This document shows positions 24,564 through 32,148 of a stretch of DNA of 36,594 nt, piece after piece. The position numbers and the translations under genes are program-made. Origin of the DNA: Nonomuraea cavernae (lineage in GTDB: Bacteria; Actinomycetota; Actinomycetes; Streptosporangiales; Streptosporangiaceae); the NCBI RefSeq assembly GCF_014646355.1, contig NZ_BMNH01000048.1, positions 1-36,594 on the forward strand. The letters are read 5' to 3'. A model generated the notes under the pieces. It was not told the origin of the DNA. It saw nothing but the letters and a program-made list of their open reading frames with translations, and made no database searches. Numbering within the stretch: position 1 is the stretch's first letter; the number at the start of each line of letters is the position of its first letter.

Positions 24564-24881
24564 GCCTTCATCGTCTGGCGGCTCGGCGTCGGCGGTCAGA
24601 GGCGACGGTCCCCAGCGGACAGGACCTTCGCCTCCCCCAGTCGCTTCGGTCAGCAGCCGGTGGCCGGCGAGTTCCATACCGCGGTCCCCGGTCAGAGTGC
24701 TGAGCAGGCGAGCATCCATCCGCGAGAACGCCTGCTGCAGAGCCTGCGACGACGCCGGGCACGGCGTCGTTAAGGACGCCACCGCTCACGCGCTCTGTTC
24801 GGGCGGCTGCCTGATCGTCACGGGCGGCGCCTCCGTCCTGCCCGCCGGCTGGACGCCCTGGGCGGCCTGCCGCAGGAGTCG
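24564..24881. other. Region between GAPDH and the truncated monooxygenase, with a DosR-like box
   Basis: AGGACCTTCGCC at 24621-24632 lies 58 bases upstream of the GAPDH start and matches the sigma-region boxes exactly over 12 bases. On the plus strand the monooxygenase frame is open back to a TAA at about 24774 but lacks the FAD-binding start, so the join between unrelated DNAs is near 24780-24850. Confidence 0.4.
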
Positions 24882-26189
24882 GTGCGGGCCATGACGATCA
24901 CCACCTACGCCGGGGACCGTCCGATGATGCGCATCCGGTTCGGCGACCCGGGGCTCGGCACCGCCGCACCCCCGATGGTGATCTCCCAGGCACGGGTGGA
25001 GGCGCGGCTCCGCGAGCGCCTGGCCGAGCTGGGCGTCCGCCCGGAATGGGGCTTGGCGCTGGTCGAGGCCCGCCAGGACACGACCGGCGTCACCGCGACG
25101 CTCGGCGACGGCCGCACCGTGCGGGCCCGGTGGATGGTCGGCTGTGACGGGACTGGCAGCACCGTGCGCACGCAGGCCGGCATCGGCTTCCCGGGAGTGA
25201 AGGTCAGTGAGCGGTTCCTGCTCCTCGACGGACGCCTTGAGGGTGAGCCCGCCCTGGACCGGTCGGGGACCAGCGGCTGGGCGCACGCCGAGGGAGTGCT
25301 GGGCGCGATGCCGATGCCGGGAGATCAGTGGCGGCTGCTCGCCTACGACGCCGCCTTCACCGTCGACAAGCCGAGCGAGGAGCAGATCGCCGAGCGCATG
25401 CGGCGCATCCTGCCTGAGCGCACCGGCCTGCCCGGCCTGCGGCTGGGCGAGGTGACCTGGGCGTCGCTGTTTCGCGTGCACCGCCGCCTGGCCGAGGCCT
25501 ACCGGGCCGGGCGCATCCTGCTGGCCGGTGACGCCGCGCACGTGCACGCCCCGTTCGGCGGGCAGGGCATGCTGACCGGGCTCGGCGATGCCGAGAACCT
25601 GGCGTGGAAGCTCGCTCTGGTCATCCAGGGCCGTGCCGAAGCGGCGCTGCTGGACACCTACCAGGCCGAGCGCCGCCCGCTGGCCACCGCGGTGCTGCGG
25701 GGCAGCACCGCCGCCACCAAGGTCAACATCGCCGCCGGCCCGCTCGGCCGCTTCCTTCGTGATCAGGTGCTGATGCGCATCTTCAGCCAGGCTTGGATCC
25801 AGCGGTGGACCACCTACACGACCTCGCAGCTGTGGGTGAGCTACCGCCGAGGCCCGCTCGGCAAGACGCTCGCAGGACGGGTCATCGGCAGGCGGGGCGG
25901 CAAGCTCCGCCCCGGCGACCGTGTGCCCGACCTGGACTGCGAACGCGGCGACGGCAGCCGCACCCGGCTGCACACCGAGCTACGCGGTGCGTGGGCGGTC
26001 CTCGGTCACGGCACCGGCACGGACGCCGCCTTCCAGGTCGCCCGGCGGCGGCTCGGCGAGCGCGTCGTCCAGCTTCGCGCCTCCGGCTCAGGGAACGGCC
26101 CGGCCCTGCTCGTGCGCCCGGACGGCCACCTGGCCTGCCAAGGCGGCCCGGCCGAGGTCACCCGCTGGCTGGACGGAGCCCTGGGATGA
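24882..26189 (+). pseudogene. Class A flavin-dependent monooxygenase lacking its N-terminal FAD fold
   Basis: 435 residues can be read from GTG 24882 (ATG at 24891). The PheA/TfdB-type FAD_binding_3 core is clear: the DG motif in MVGCDGTGSTVR, the GD motif in GRILLAGDAAHVHAPFGGQG followed by GLGDAENLAWKLALV, and a C-terminal thioredoxin-like domain ending LLVRPDGHLACQGGPAEVT. Intact members begin with a GxGxxG dinucleotide-binding strand about 50-80 residues earlier. That part is absent, and a TAA in frame near 24774 prevents an upstream start. Without it FAD should not bind, so the product is probably inactive. The 3' end is intact and overlaps the TetR start. Substrate class: aromatic compounds or aromatic antibiotics. 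Confidence 0.8.
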
Positions 26190-26806
26190 CCGCCGCCGAA
26201 GGGCGGGGGCGGGGACGTCCGCGTGATCCCGAGACCGACACCACGATCCTGGCTGCCGCGCTGGAGCTGTTCGTGGAGCGCGGCGTCGAGGGCACCAGCA
26301 TCGAGCAGGTCGCCAAACGCGCCGGCGTGGGCAAGCTGACCCTGTATCGCCGCTGGAGCAGCAAGGAGGACCTGCTCGCCCAGGCCATCGAGCAGTGGGT
26401 CCGCGCCGAGGTCACGCCGTCGGCCGCCGACGTCTACGCCCTGACCCCGCGCGACATCGTCGAGCGCGTGCTGCCCGCGGCGGCCGAGATGGCCGCCAGC
26501 CCCGGCTTTCGCGCACTGGTCGCCCGCATCATGGGCTCGGCCGTCAGCCACCCGCAGCTGATGGCCGTCTACTGGCGGCACTACATCCTGCCCCGCCGCG
26601 AGCTGGCCGCCGCGATGCTGCGGCGCGCCCAGCAGGACGGCACCGTGGCCGCCGACGCCGACCTGGACGTGCTGATCGACATGATGGCCGGTGCGGTCAC
26701 CTACCGCGTGCTGCAGCCGGACCCGCCGGACGCCACCGAGATGCTGCGCTACCTCGCCGCCGTCTACCGCCAGGCCGGGCTGTATCCGCCTGCTTCAGAC
26801 GCTTGA
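26186..26806 (+). CDS. TetR-family regulator
   Basis: 206 residues; ATG 26186 overlaps the monooxygenase stop (ATGA). The helix-turn-helix is in residues about 20-66: TILAAALELFVERGVEGTSI, then EQVAKRAGVGKLTLYRRWSS. The C-terminal ligand domain has the TetR_C_11-like pattern with an acidic DVLIDMMAGAVTYRVL stretch. It probably controlled the monooxygenase it is coupled to; with that gene truncated the local target may be lost. No palindromic operator is obvious upstream of the truncated gene. Confidence 0.88.
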   Translation: MTAAEGRGRGRPRDPETDTTILAAALELFVERGVEGTSIEQVAKRAGVGKLTLYRRWSSKEDLLAQAIEQWVRAEVTPSAADVYALTPRDIVERVLPAAAEMAASPGFRALVARIMGSAVSHPQLMAVYWRHYILPRRELAAAMLRRAQQDGTVAADADLDVLIDMMAGAVTYRVLQPDPPDATEMLRYLAAVYRQAGLYPPASDA

Positions 26807-26904
26807 CCGCTCACCCAGAGTCGGCCGGTCTGGTGTCGATGAACCCGGTCATGTACGCCACCAGCGCGCCGGCCGCGATCCGGCCCGCATCAGGAGCGGT
26901 CAAG

Positions 26905-28050
26905 TCAGCCCTTGATGAAGCGGCGGGTCATATACCGGCGCACGGGTGGCAGGGTGGCCAGGCGCAGCGGTAGCTGGCTCAGCCACAACAGCAGGGAGTT
27001 GGCGGGGGCGTAGACGCCTTTGACGCGGCGGCCGAGCTTCTGTTTGCGTTCGGCTTCGGGCCGGATGGCGGCCTCCCAGGCGGCCAGTGCGGCGGGGATG
27101 TCGCCCGGGCGGTCGGCCAGTTCGGTGCCGAGCCGGTCGGCGCCGCCGACGGCCAGCGCGGAGCCGTACCCGGCGAACAGGGTGACGCACCAGGCCGCGT
27201 CTCCCAGCAGCACCACCCGGCCGCTGCTCCAATACGGGGCGACGACCTGGCTGATGGTGTCGAAGTAGACCGACTCGGTCCGCGGCAGAGCGGCGAGGGC
27301 TTCGGGGATGACCCAGCCCAGATCGCCGTAGACGCGTCCCAACTGGGCGGTCACGTCCTCGCCGGGGCGGGCGTGGGCGGCGCGGTAGCCGAAGAAGGCG
27401 ACGTTGCGGCCGTCGCCGACGCTGATGAAGGCCGCGGTACGGCCGTTGGACGACAGGGTGCCGGTCGCGCCGGGCGCGATGGTGTCGGGCCGCCGATCCA
27501 GCATGAAGACGGCTACCTTGTGCCCCAGGTCGAGCAGGAAGTCCTCTTCCGGGCCGAACGCCAGGGCGCGGGTGGCCGAGTGCAGGCCGTCGGCGCCGAT
27601 CAGCAGGTCGGCCTCCTCGACGGTGCCGTCGGTCAAGCTCACGCGGACGGCCTGATCGTCCTGGTCGACGTGCGTGAGGGTGGTACCGAAGCGGATCTCG
27701 GTGCGGCCCCCGACCTTGCTGTACAGGACGGCTTCCAGATCACCACGCAGAATGGTGACCGAGCGCGGCCCCGTGGTAGCGGCGATGGTGGCGCGGTCGA
27801 GGGCGAAGCGGCGTTCGCCGTTCGGCTTGTGGTAGACGAGCTCGGTGGTATCGAACGCCTTGGCGCGCAGGTCGGCCAGGATGCCCATCCGTTCGGCGGC
27901 GTCGTAGCCGATGCCGCCGAAGGTGACCGCGTAGCCGCCGCCGCGCCGCTGTGGGGCGCGTTCGACGATGAGGGTGTCCCAGCCGATCTGGTGCAGGCGC
28001 AGGGCGGTGGCCAGGCCGGCGATGCCGGCTCCGATGATGACGGCGCGCAT
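26905..28050 (-). CDS. FAD-dependent monooxygenase (TetX/PHBH-like)
   Basis: 381 residues from ATG 28050, with AAGGA five bases upstream overlapping the preceding stop. Complete class A flavoprotein monooxygenase: GxGxxG in VIIGAGIAGLATALRLHQIG, acidic residue in LIVERA, RGDLEAVL (the arginine that contacts FAD), DG motif LLIGADGLHSATR, and GD motif VVLLGDAAWCVTLFAGYGSA. Length and layout match the TetX and 2-polyprenyl-6-methoxyphenol-hydroxylase-like enzymes that hydroxylate antibiotics or aromatic metabolites. It is the last gene of a unit that starts with leader copy A (28704-28752) and a broken gene. Substrate not predictable. Confidence 0.88.
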   Translation of the reverse strand: MRAVIIGAGIAGLATALRLHQIGWDTLIVERAPQRRGGGYAVTFGGIGYDAAERMGILADLRAKAFDTTELVYHKPNGERRFALDRATIAATTGPRSVTILRGDLEAVLYSKVGGRTEIRFGTTLTHVDQDDQAVRVSLTDGTVEEADLLIGADGLHSATRALAFGPEEDFLLDLGHKVAVFMLDRRPDTIAPGATGTLSSNGRTAAFISVGDGRNVAFFGYRAAHARPGEDVTAQLGRVYGDLGWVIPEALAALPRTESVYFDTISQVVAPYWSSGRVVLLGDAAWCVTLFAGYGSALAVGGADRLGTELADRPGDIPAALAAWEAAIRPEAERKQKLGRRVKGVYAPANSLLLWLSQLPLRLATLPPVRRYMTRRFIKG

Positions 28051-28058
28051 GAAGGTCC

Positions 28059-28675
28059 TTAGTGGGAGAGCTGGTCGAGCAGCCGCTGTTCGGCGGCGGC
28101 GTCCAGCCAGGTGTCAGGGGAAGGGACGTCCGCGCGCGGCGTGGGCTCACCTTCGGCCTGGAGCCAGGTCCAGGTGTCGGCGAGGGTCTCGCGCAGCGGA
28201 CGCGTGGTGAGGCCTTGGGCAAGGGCGGCGCTGACGTCGGCGTCGTGCATGCCGCTCGGGACGCTGCCGTCGGGCAGCCGGAGCCCGAGCTCCATGCCGA
28301 GCGGCAGGCACAATAGCCGCCGCGCGGCGCCGACCAAGCCGGCCATCTGGCGGGCGATGCCATGGCCGCCGGCGAACATCCGCTCCACCAACTGCACCCA
28401 GCCCAGCGCGTTCCCGGTCGCGACCCCGGGTACATGAAGCCCTCGGCGAAACACGATGGCGCGTCCTGAATCAGCGCGATCTTCCACTCTGGGATGTCCC
28501 GGGCGGCCAGCTCTCACTGCACGAAGCCGAGGTAGCGGCTCCCCACGTGGCCAGCTCGCCGCCGAACCACGGCTGGGCGCGCAGCCAGCTCAGCGTGCCG
28601 TCGCCGTTCCGCCGGACGCGCACCCGGTGAGCGAGGGCCGGGCGCACGCCGTACAACCGGCTGAGCAGGGGTCAT
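28059..28675 (-). pseudogene. Broken gene(s) at the head of the monooxygenase unit; epimerase-like C-terminus
   Basis: ATG 28675 follows GGAAGG and leader copy A, but the frame shifts at once. The text LLSRLYGVRPALAHRVRV, then LSWLRAQPWFGGELATWG in the next frame is not recognised. The last part, in a third frame to TAA 28061-28059, reads PSGMHDADVSAALAQGLTTR, then PLRETLADTWTWLQ. That is the typical end of NAD-dependent epimerase/dehydratase (atypical extended SDR) proteins. No Rossmann start is present. So one gene with several frameshifts, or two fused scraps, precedes the flavin monooxygenase by 8 bases. Confidence 0.65.
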
Positions 28676-28703
28676 GGCCGGTCACCTTCCTGTCGAGGCT
28701 GAT

Positions 28704-28752
28704 GAGAGATCACATCGCCGACCAGGCTTCCCGGCACACCATCGAACCCCTC
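28704..28752 (-). ncRNA. Structured leader RNA, copy A
   Basis: Read on the minus strand: GAGGGGTT (28752-28745), 9 bases containing GGTG, the 19-base core GCCGGGAAGCCTGGTCGGC (28735-28717), GATGT, then GATCTCTC (28711-28704). The first and last blocks pair over 8 bp, with three G-U pairs; the core closes through GCCG/CGGC. The ribosome site GGAAGG follows 13 bases later. Copy B at 29540-29593 has the same core, GGTG and RATGT, but a different closing helix that also pairs. Class unknown to me. Confidence 0.55.
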
Positions 28753-28773
28753 TCGAGAGAGGCCGATACGAAG

Positions 28774-28802
28774 ACCATACCGACTTTTCAGAAATTTCTG
28801 AA
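28774..28802 (-). promoter_or_regulatory. Candidate promoter for leader A and the monooxygenase unit
   Basis: On the minus strand TTCAGA (28802-28797) and TATGGT (28779-28774) are 17 bases apart, predicting a start near 28767, about 15 bases before the leader helix. The -35 and spacer lie inside the palindrome at 28780-28809. Confidence 0.4.
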
Positions 28803-28809
28803 GAGTCGG
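28780..28809. promoter_or_regulatory. 30-bp palindromic operator between divergent promoters
   Basis: The centre TTCAGAAATTTCTGAA (28787-28802) is a perfect 16-bp palindrome. The outer arms CCGACT/AGTCGG extend it to 30 bp with a single mismatched pair. It is AT-rich within GC-rich DNA and lies 40 bases before the MarR/GbsR-type start. The size and two-fold symmetry fit a dimeric winged-helix repressor. Autorepression is inferred. Confidence 0.7.
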
Positions 28810-28824
28810 CATGCTCGGTATTCT
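28796..28824 (+). promoter_or_regulatory. Candidate promoter of the MarR-type gene
   Basis: TTCTGA (28796-28801) and TATTCT (28819-28824), spacing 17, predict a start near 28831, 18 bases before the GTG start codon. The -35 lies in the palindrome, mirroring the divergent promoter. Confidence 0.4.
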
Positions 28825-28848
28825 GTCTCTGCTCAAGGAGGCGAACAC

Positions 28849-29307
28849 GTGAACGACCGGTATGAGCACTGGCAGGCGGCGGAACGGCTGGCCCTGACCC
28901 TGATCCAGGGCGGACTACAGCGCATGGCCGCGCGCACCCTGGCGGTCTTCCTGTTCACCGACCAGGAGAGCGTCACCGCCGGCGAGATCGCCGGCCAACT
29001 GGAGGCCAGCGCGGGCTCGGTCTCAGGCGCGATCAAGTCCCTGCTGACGGTCGGGCTGATCGAACGCCTGCCCTCACCCGGCAGCCGGCGCGAGCACTAC
29101 CGGCTCCGCGACGATGCCTGGGCCACCCTGTTCACCGGTCAGAACACCGTCATCCAGGCCATGCTCCAGGCCGCGGCCGCCGGGATCGCCACCACCGACG
29201 AGGGCGACCCCGCCCATCAGCGCCTGACCCAGATGCACGCCTTCTACGACTTCCTGCTCGGCGAGATCCCCGCCCTGCTGCACCGCTGGCACCAGCAGAC
29301 CGGCTGA
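28849..29307 (+). CDS. MarR/GbsR-type winged-helix regulator
   Basis: 152 residues from GTG 28849, with a strong AAGGAGG at 28835-28841. The winged helix is at residues about 22-78: RMAARTLAVFLFTDQESVTA, then GEIAGQLEASAGSVSGAIKSL and LPSPGSRREHYRLRDDAW as the wing. A C-terminal helical region follows for dimerisation. This pattern belongs to the GbsR/MarR group often found beside ABC exporters. The 30-bp palindrome upstream is its likely operator. It sits between the flavin monooxygenase unit and the ABC exporter unit, both of which carry the same leader RNA. No Cys or obvious ligand pocket can be assigned. Confidence 0.85.
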   Translation: MNDRYEHWQAAERLALTLIQGGLQRMAARTLAVFLFTDQESVTAGEIAGQLEASAGSVSGAIKSLLTVGLIERLPSPGSRREHYRLRDDAWATLFTGQNTVIQAMLQAAAAGIATTDEGDPAHQRLTQMHAFYDFLLGEIPALLHRWHQQTG

Positions 29308-29539
29308 CCACCGTCCTGCCTAGCCCGCCACCATCAACTGCCCGCGAGACGAGTCATCGTCGGCTGAGGTGATGAGACGGCGATCCGGTCGTGATGCTGA
29401 TCGCTCACACCTAACCGAGGCGGTCACCCGGCGGCAGAGATGCTGAGAGACGCCATGGGGTCACACGTACGCCGCCACGGATACGGCGCGTGTCGCGGCA
29501 GGGGTGGCGTAGCCGGCATCTGGTCGAGACGAAGCGGCG
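29308..29539. other. Noncoding gap before leader B
   Basis: No convincing gene. A nested inverted repeat, ACACG with CGCCG (29463-29474) facing CGGCG and CGTGT (29484-29493), is the only structure seen. The promoter of the ABC unit should lie here, but I cannot choose one. The palindrome found upstream of the MarR gene is not repeated. Confidence 0.4.
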
Positions 29540-29593
29540 CTGCTATGGTCGCTGGTGGAGCGCCGGGAAGTCTGGTCGGCAATGTCATAGCGG
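29540..29593 (+). ncRNA. Structured leader RNA, copy B
   Basis: CTGCTATG (29540-29547), 14 bases containing GGTG, core GCCGGGAAGTCTGGTCGGC (29562-29580), AATGT, then CATAGCGG (29586-29593). The outer blocks pair over 8 bp with one U-G. The core differs from copy A by one loop base. GGAGG follows 10 bases later and the ABC start codon 21 bases later, so the closing helix lies next to the ribosome site. Preserved pairing with different helix sequence is the main evidence for an RNA structure. Confidence 0.55.
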
Positions 29594-29614
29594 ACCGGCT
29601 CGTGGAGGCGCCCC

Positions 29615-30508
29615 GTGGCGAACAGCCCTGCCATCCTCATCAGTGGCTTGACCAAGCGTTTCGGCACGGTCCGCGCCCTGGACGGGCTCGACCTGGTCGT
29701 AGAGGCCGGCGAGGCCCACGGATTCCTCGGACCCAACGGCTCGGGCAAGACCACCACCCTGCGCATCCTGCTCGGCCTGCTGCGGACCGACTCCGGGCAC
29801 GCCGAACTGCTCGGCGGCCACCCCTGGCGCGACGCGGTCGAGCTGCACCGCCGGCTGGCGTACGTGCCCGGCGACGTCGTGCTGTGGCCCACCCTGTCCG
29901 GCGGCGAGGCCATCGACCTGCTCGGCCGACTGCGCGGCGGCCTGGACCGGCGGCGCAAGACGACGCTGCTGGAACGCTTCGCCCTCGATCCTGCCAGGAA
30001 GGGCCGCGCCTACTCCAAGGGCAACCGCCAGAAGGTGGCCCTGATCGCCGCCTTGGCCTCGAACGTCGAGCTGCTGCTGCTGGATGAGCCGACCTCCGGC
30101 CTGGACCCGCTGATGGAGGCCGCCTTCCGCGAGGTCATCGGCGAGGAACTCGCCCGCGGCCGGACGGTGCTGCTGTCCAGCCACAGCCTGTCGGAGGTCG
30201 AGGCGCTCTGCGACCAGGTCACCATCATCCGCGACGGACGCACGGTGGAGACCGGCACCCTGGCCGCTCTGCGTCACCTCACCCGCACCACCATCGACGT
30301 CGAGCTCGACGACATCCCCGGCGGCCTGGCCGATCTGGCGGGCGTGCACGGCCTGACCGTCGCCGGCTCCCGGGTCCGCTTCCAGGTCGACGGCGAACAC
30401 CTGCAGACGGTGCTGCGCCTGCTCACCGGCTCCGGCGTCCGCGCGCTGACCTGCCGGCCGGCCACTCTGGAGGAGCTCTTCCTGCGCCACTACCGGATCA
30501 CGTCATGA
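29615..30508 (+). CDS. ABC exporter ATP-binding protein
   Basis: 297 residues from GTG 29615, with GGAGG at 29604-29608. One nucleotide-binding domain: Walker A GPNGSGKTT at 39-47, signature YSKGNRQK at about 133-140, Walker B and D-loop LLLLDEPTSGLD at about 153-164, and H-loop SSH at 188-190. The signature has KGN where most ABC proteins have SGG. This KGNRQ form is typical of actinobacterial TnrB2/DrrA-like antibiotic exporters, so it should be active. A C-terminal domain of about 75 residues follows. It powers the permease whose start overlaps its stop. Confidence 0.92.
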   Translation: MANSPAILISGLTKRFGTVRALDGLDLVVEAGEAHGFLGPNGSGKTTTLRILLGLLRTDSGHAELLGGHPWRDAVELHRRLAYVPGDVVLWPTLSGGEAIDLLGRLRGGLDRRRKTTLLERFALDPARKGRAYSKGNRQKVALIAALASNVELLLLDEPTSGLDPLMEAAFREVIGEELARGRTVLLSSHSLSEVEALCDQVTIIRDGRTVETGTLAALRHLTRTTIDVELDDIPGGLADLAGVHGLTVAGSRVRFQVDGEHLQTVLRLLTGSGVRALTCRPATLEELFLRHYRITS

Positions 30509-30540
30509 CCGGCATGACCGGCATGACCGGCATGACCGGC
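30505..30540 (+). repeat. Four tandem copies of a 9-bp repeat at the permease start
   Basis: ATGACCGGC occurs four times in a row, each beginning with an in-frame ATG. Copy-number change by slippage would add or remove Met-Thr-Gly without shifting the frame, altering only the distance to the upstream coupling site. Confidence 0.9.
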
Positions 30541-32124
30541 ACGCTGATGCTGGTGCGGCTGGCGCTGCGCCGTGACCGCGTCCTGCTGCCCGTCTGGATC
30601 ATCGTGATCGCCGGTGTGATCACGGTCAGCGCCTCGGCCATCGCCGAGCTGTATCCGCAGGCCGGTCAGCGCATCGCGCTGGGCGTCACCATCGGTGCGA
30701 CCCCTGCGCTGCAGGCGCTGACCGGCCCGGTCTTCGATGCGGGCTCGGTCGGCGGGCTGACCGCCTGGCGGGCCACCACCATGGCCGCGGTGCTGGCTGC
30801 GTTGATGAGCATTCTCGTGGTGACCCGGCACACCCGCGCCGAGGAGGAGAGCGGCCGCGCCGAGCTGGTCGGCGCCGGCGTGGTGGGCCGCCAGGCGATC
30901 CCGGCCGCGGCGGTGCTCGTGACCGCGGCCGCGAACCTGCTTACCGCCGTGCTCATCACGGCGGGCCTGACCGGCCAAGGGCTGCCTGCGGCTGGCGCGC
31001 TGGCCTTCGGCGCGGCGGTGGGCGGCGTCGGCTGGGTGTTCACCGGCGTGGCCATCGTCGCCGCCCAGCTCACCACGCAGGCGCGCACCGCCAATGCCCT
31101 GGCCTGCGCGGTGCTCGGCGTGGCCTTCCTGTTGCGGGCGCTCGGGGACGCCGCAAAGGTGGAAGCGCTCGCCTGGCTGTCGCCGCTGGGCTGGGCGCAG
31201 CGGGTGCGGGCGTTCGCCGGTGAGCGCTGGTGGGTTGTCGCGCTGCTCGCCGTCTCCGCCCTGGTGCTGGTGGCGGCGGCGGCGCTGCTGGCCAGGCGGC
31301 GCGACCTCGGCGCCGGGCTCCTGCCCGCCCGCCCCGGCCTGCCGGACGCGGCAGCGTATCTGGCCGGCCCGCTGGCGCTGGCGTGGCGGCTGCAGCGCGG
31401 CGGCCTGCTCGGCTGGGCGATCGGATTTGCGGTGGCGGGCGTGCTGTTCGGCGCGCTGGCCCACAGTCTGGGCGACATCGTCGGCGACAACCCGCAGCTG
31501 GCTGCCCTCCTGGCGCAGATCGGCGGCGGCGCGGACGAACTGACCGACGCGTTCCTGACCGCCGAGCTGAGCCTGCTGGGCCTGCTCGCCGGCGCCTATG
31601 CGCTCCAGGCGACGCTGCGGTTGCGCGGCGAGGAGGCGGAGCTGCGGGCCGAACCGGTCCTGGCCACCGCCGTGTCCCGCCGGCGCTGGAGCCTCAGCCA
31701 CCTGAGCGTCGCCCTGGGCGGCAGCGTGGTGATCCTCTCCGTGGGCGGACTGACGGCCGGGCTCGCGCATGGCCTGCGGATCGGCGAGCCGGCCGGTCAG
31801 GCCGCGCGCATGCTGGGCGCGGCGCTGGTCCAGGTGCCCGCCACCTGGACGCTGGCCGGGATCGCGATGCTGCTGTTCGGGCTGCTGCCCCGGCTGACCG
31901 CACTGGCGTGGGCGGCCCTGCTGGCCTTCGCCCTGCTGGCTCAGCTAGGCGAGCTGCTCCAACTGGACGAGCGGATCACGAACCTGTCCCCCTTCGCGCA
32001 CGTCCCGCAGGCGCTGACCCAGCCCGTGGATGCCGGCCCGCTGCTGGGGCTCGTCCTGGTCACCGCCGCGCTCCTGCTGGCCGGGATCGCCGCATTCCAG
32101 CGACGTGACCTGCAGGAGAGCTGA
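30505..32124 (+). CDS. ABC exporter permease (TnrB3/polyketide-antibiotic type)
   Basis: 539 residues, about 12 hydrophobic segments in two six-helix halves. ATG 30505 overlaps the ATPase stop by four bases. Large permeases of this kind, paired with a KGNRQ ATPase, are known for export of polyethers and other ionophores such as tetronasin; the substrate here is inferred only by class. The first 12 residues are four copies of Met-Thr-Gly from a 9-bp DNA repeat, giving four possible in-frame starts. A soluble loop at about 255-285 (LARRRDLGAGLLPARPG) separates the halves. The last residues RRDLQES are cytoplasmic. Confidence 0.88.
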   Translation: MTGMTGMTGMTGTLMLVRLALRRDRVLLPVWIIVIAGVITVSASAIAELYPQAGQRIALGVTIGATPALQALTGPVFDAGSVGGLTAWRATTMAAVLAALMSILVVTRHTRAEEESGRAELVGAGVVGRQAIPAAAVLVTAAANLLTAVLITAGLTGQGLPAAGALAFGAAVGGVGWVFTGVAIVAAQLTTQARTANALACAVLGVAFLLRALGDAAKVEALAWLSPLGWAQRVRAFAGERWWVVALLAVSALVLVAAAALLARRRDLGAGLLPARPGLPDAAAYLAGPLALAWRLQRGGLLGWAIGFAVAGVLFGALAHSLGDIVGDNPQLAALLAQIGGGADELTDAFLTAELSLLGLLAGAYALQATLRLRGEEAELRAEPVLATAVSRRRWSLSHLSVALGGSVVILSVGGLTAGLAHGLRIGEPAGQAARMLGAALVQVPATWTLAGIAMLLFGLLPRLTALAWAALLAFALLAQLGELLQLDERITNLSPFAHVPQALTQPVDAGPLLGLVLVTAALLLAGIAAFQRRDLQES

Positions 32125-32148
32125 CGGTTCCTCCATTGTTGGCGGCCA

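Noticed and set aside
28704..29593. Assignment of the leader to the cobalamin or lithium (nhaA) riboswitch classes
   Set aside because: GGTG and GGGAA recall pieces of such RNAs, but the order and size do not fit what I can reconstruct of either consensus. Left unassigned.
29440..30087. Plus-strand frame overlapping the ABC ATPase start
   Set aside because: It runs across leader B and then in the wrong frame through the ATPase. The shared PGSLVG translation of the two leader cores comes from the RNA core, not from a protein.
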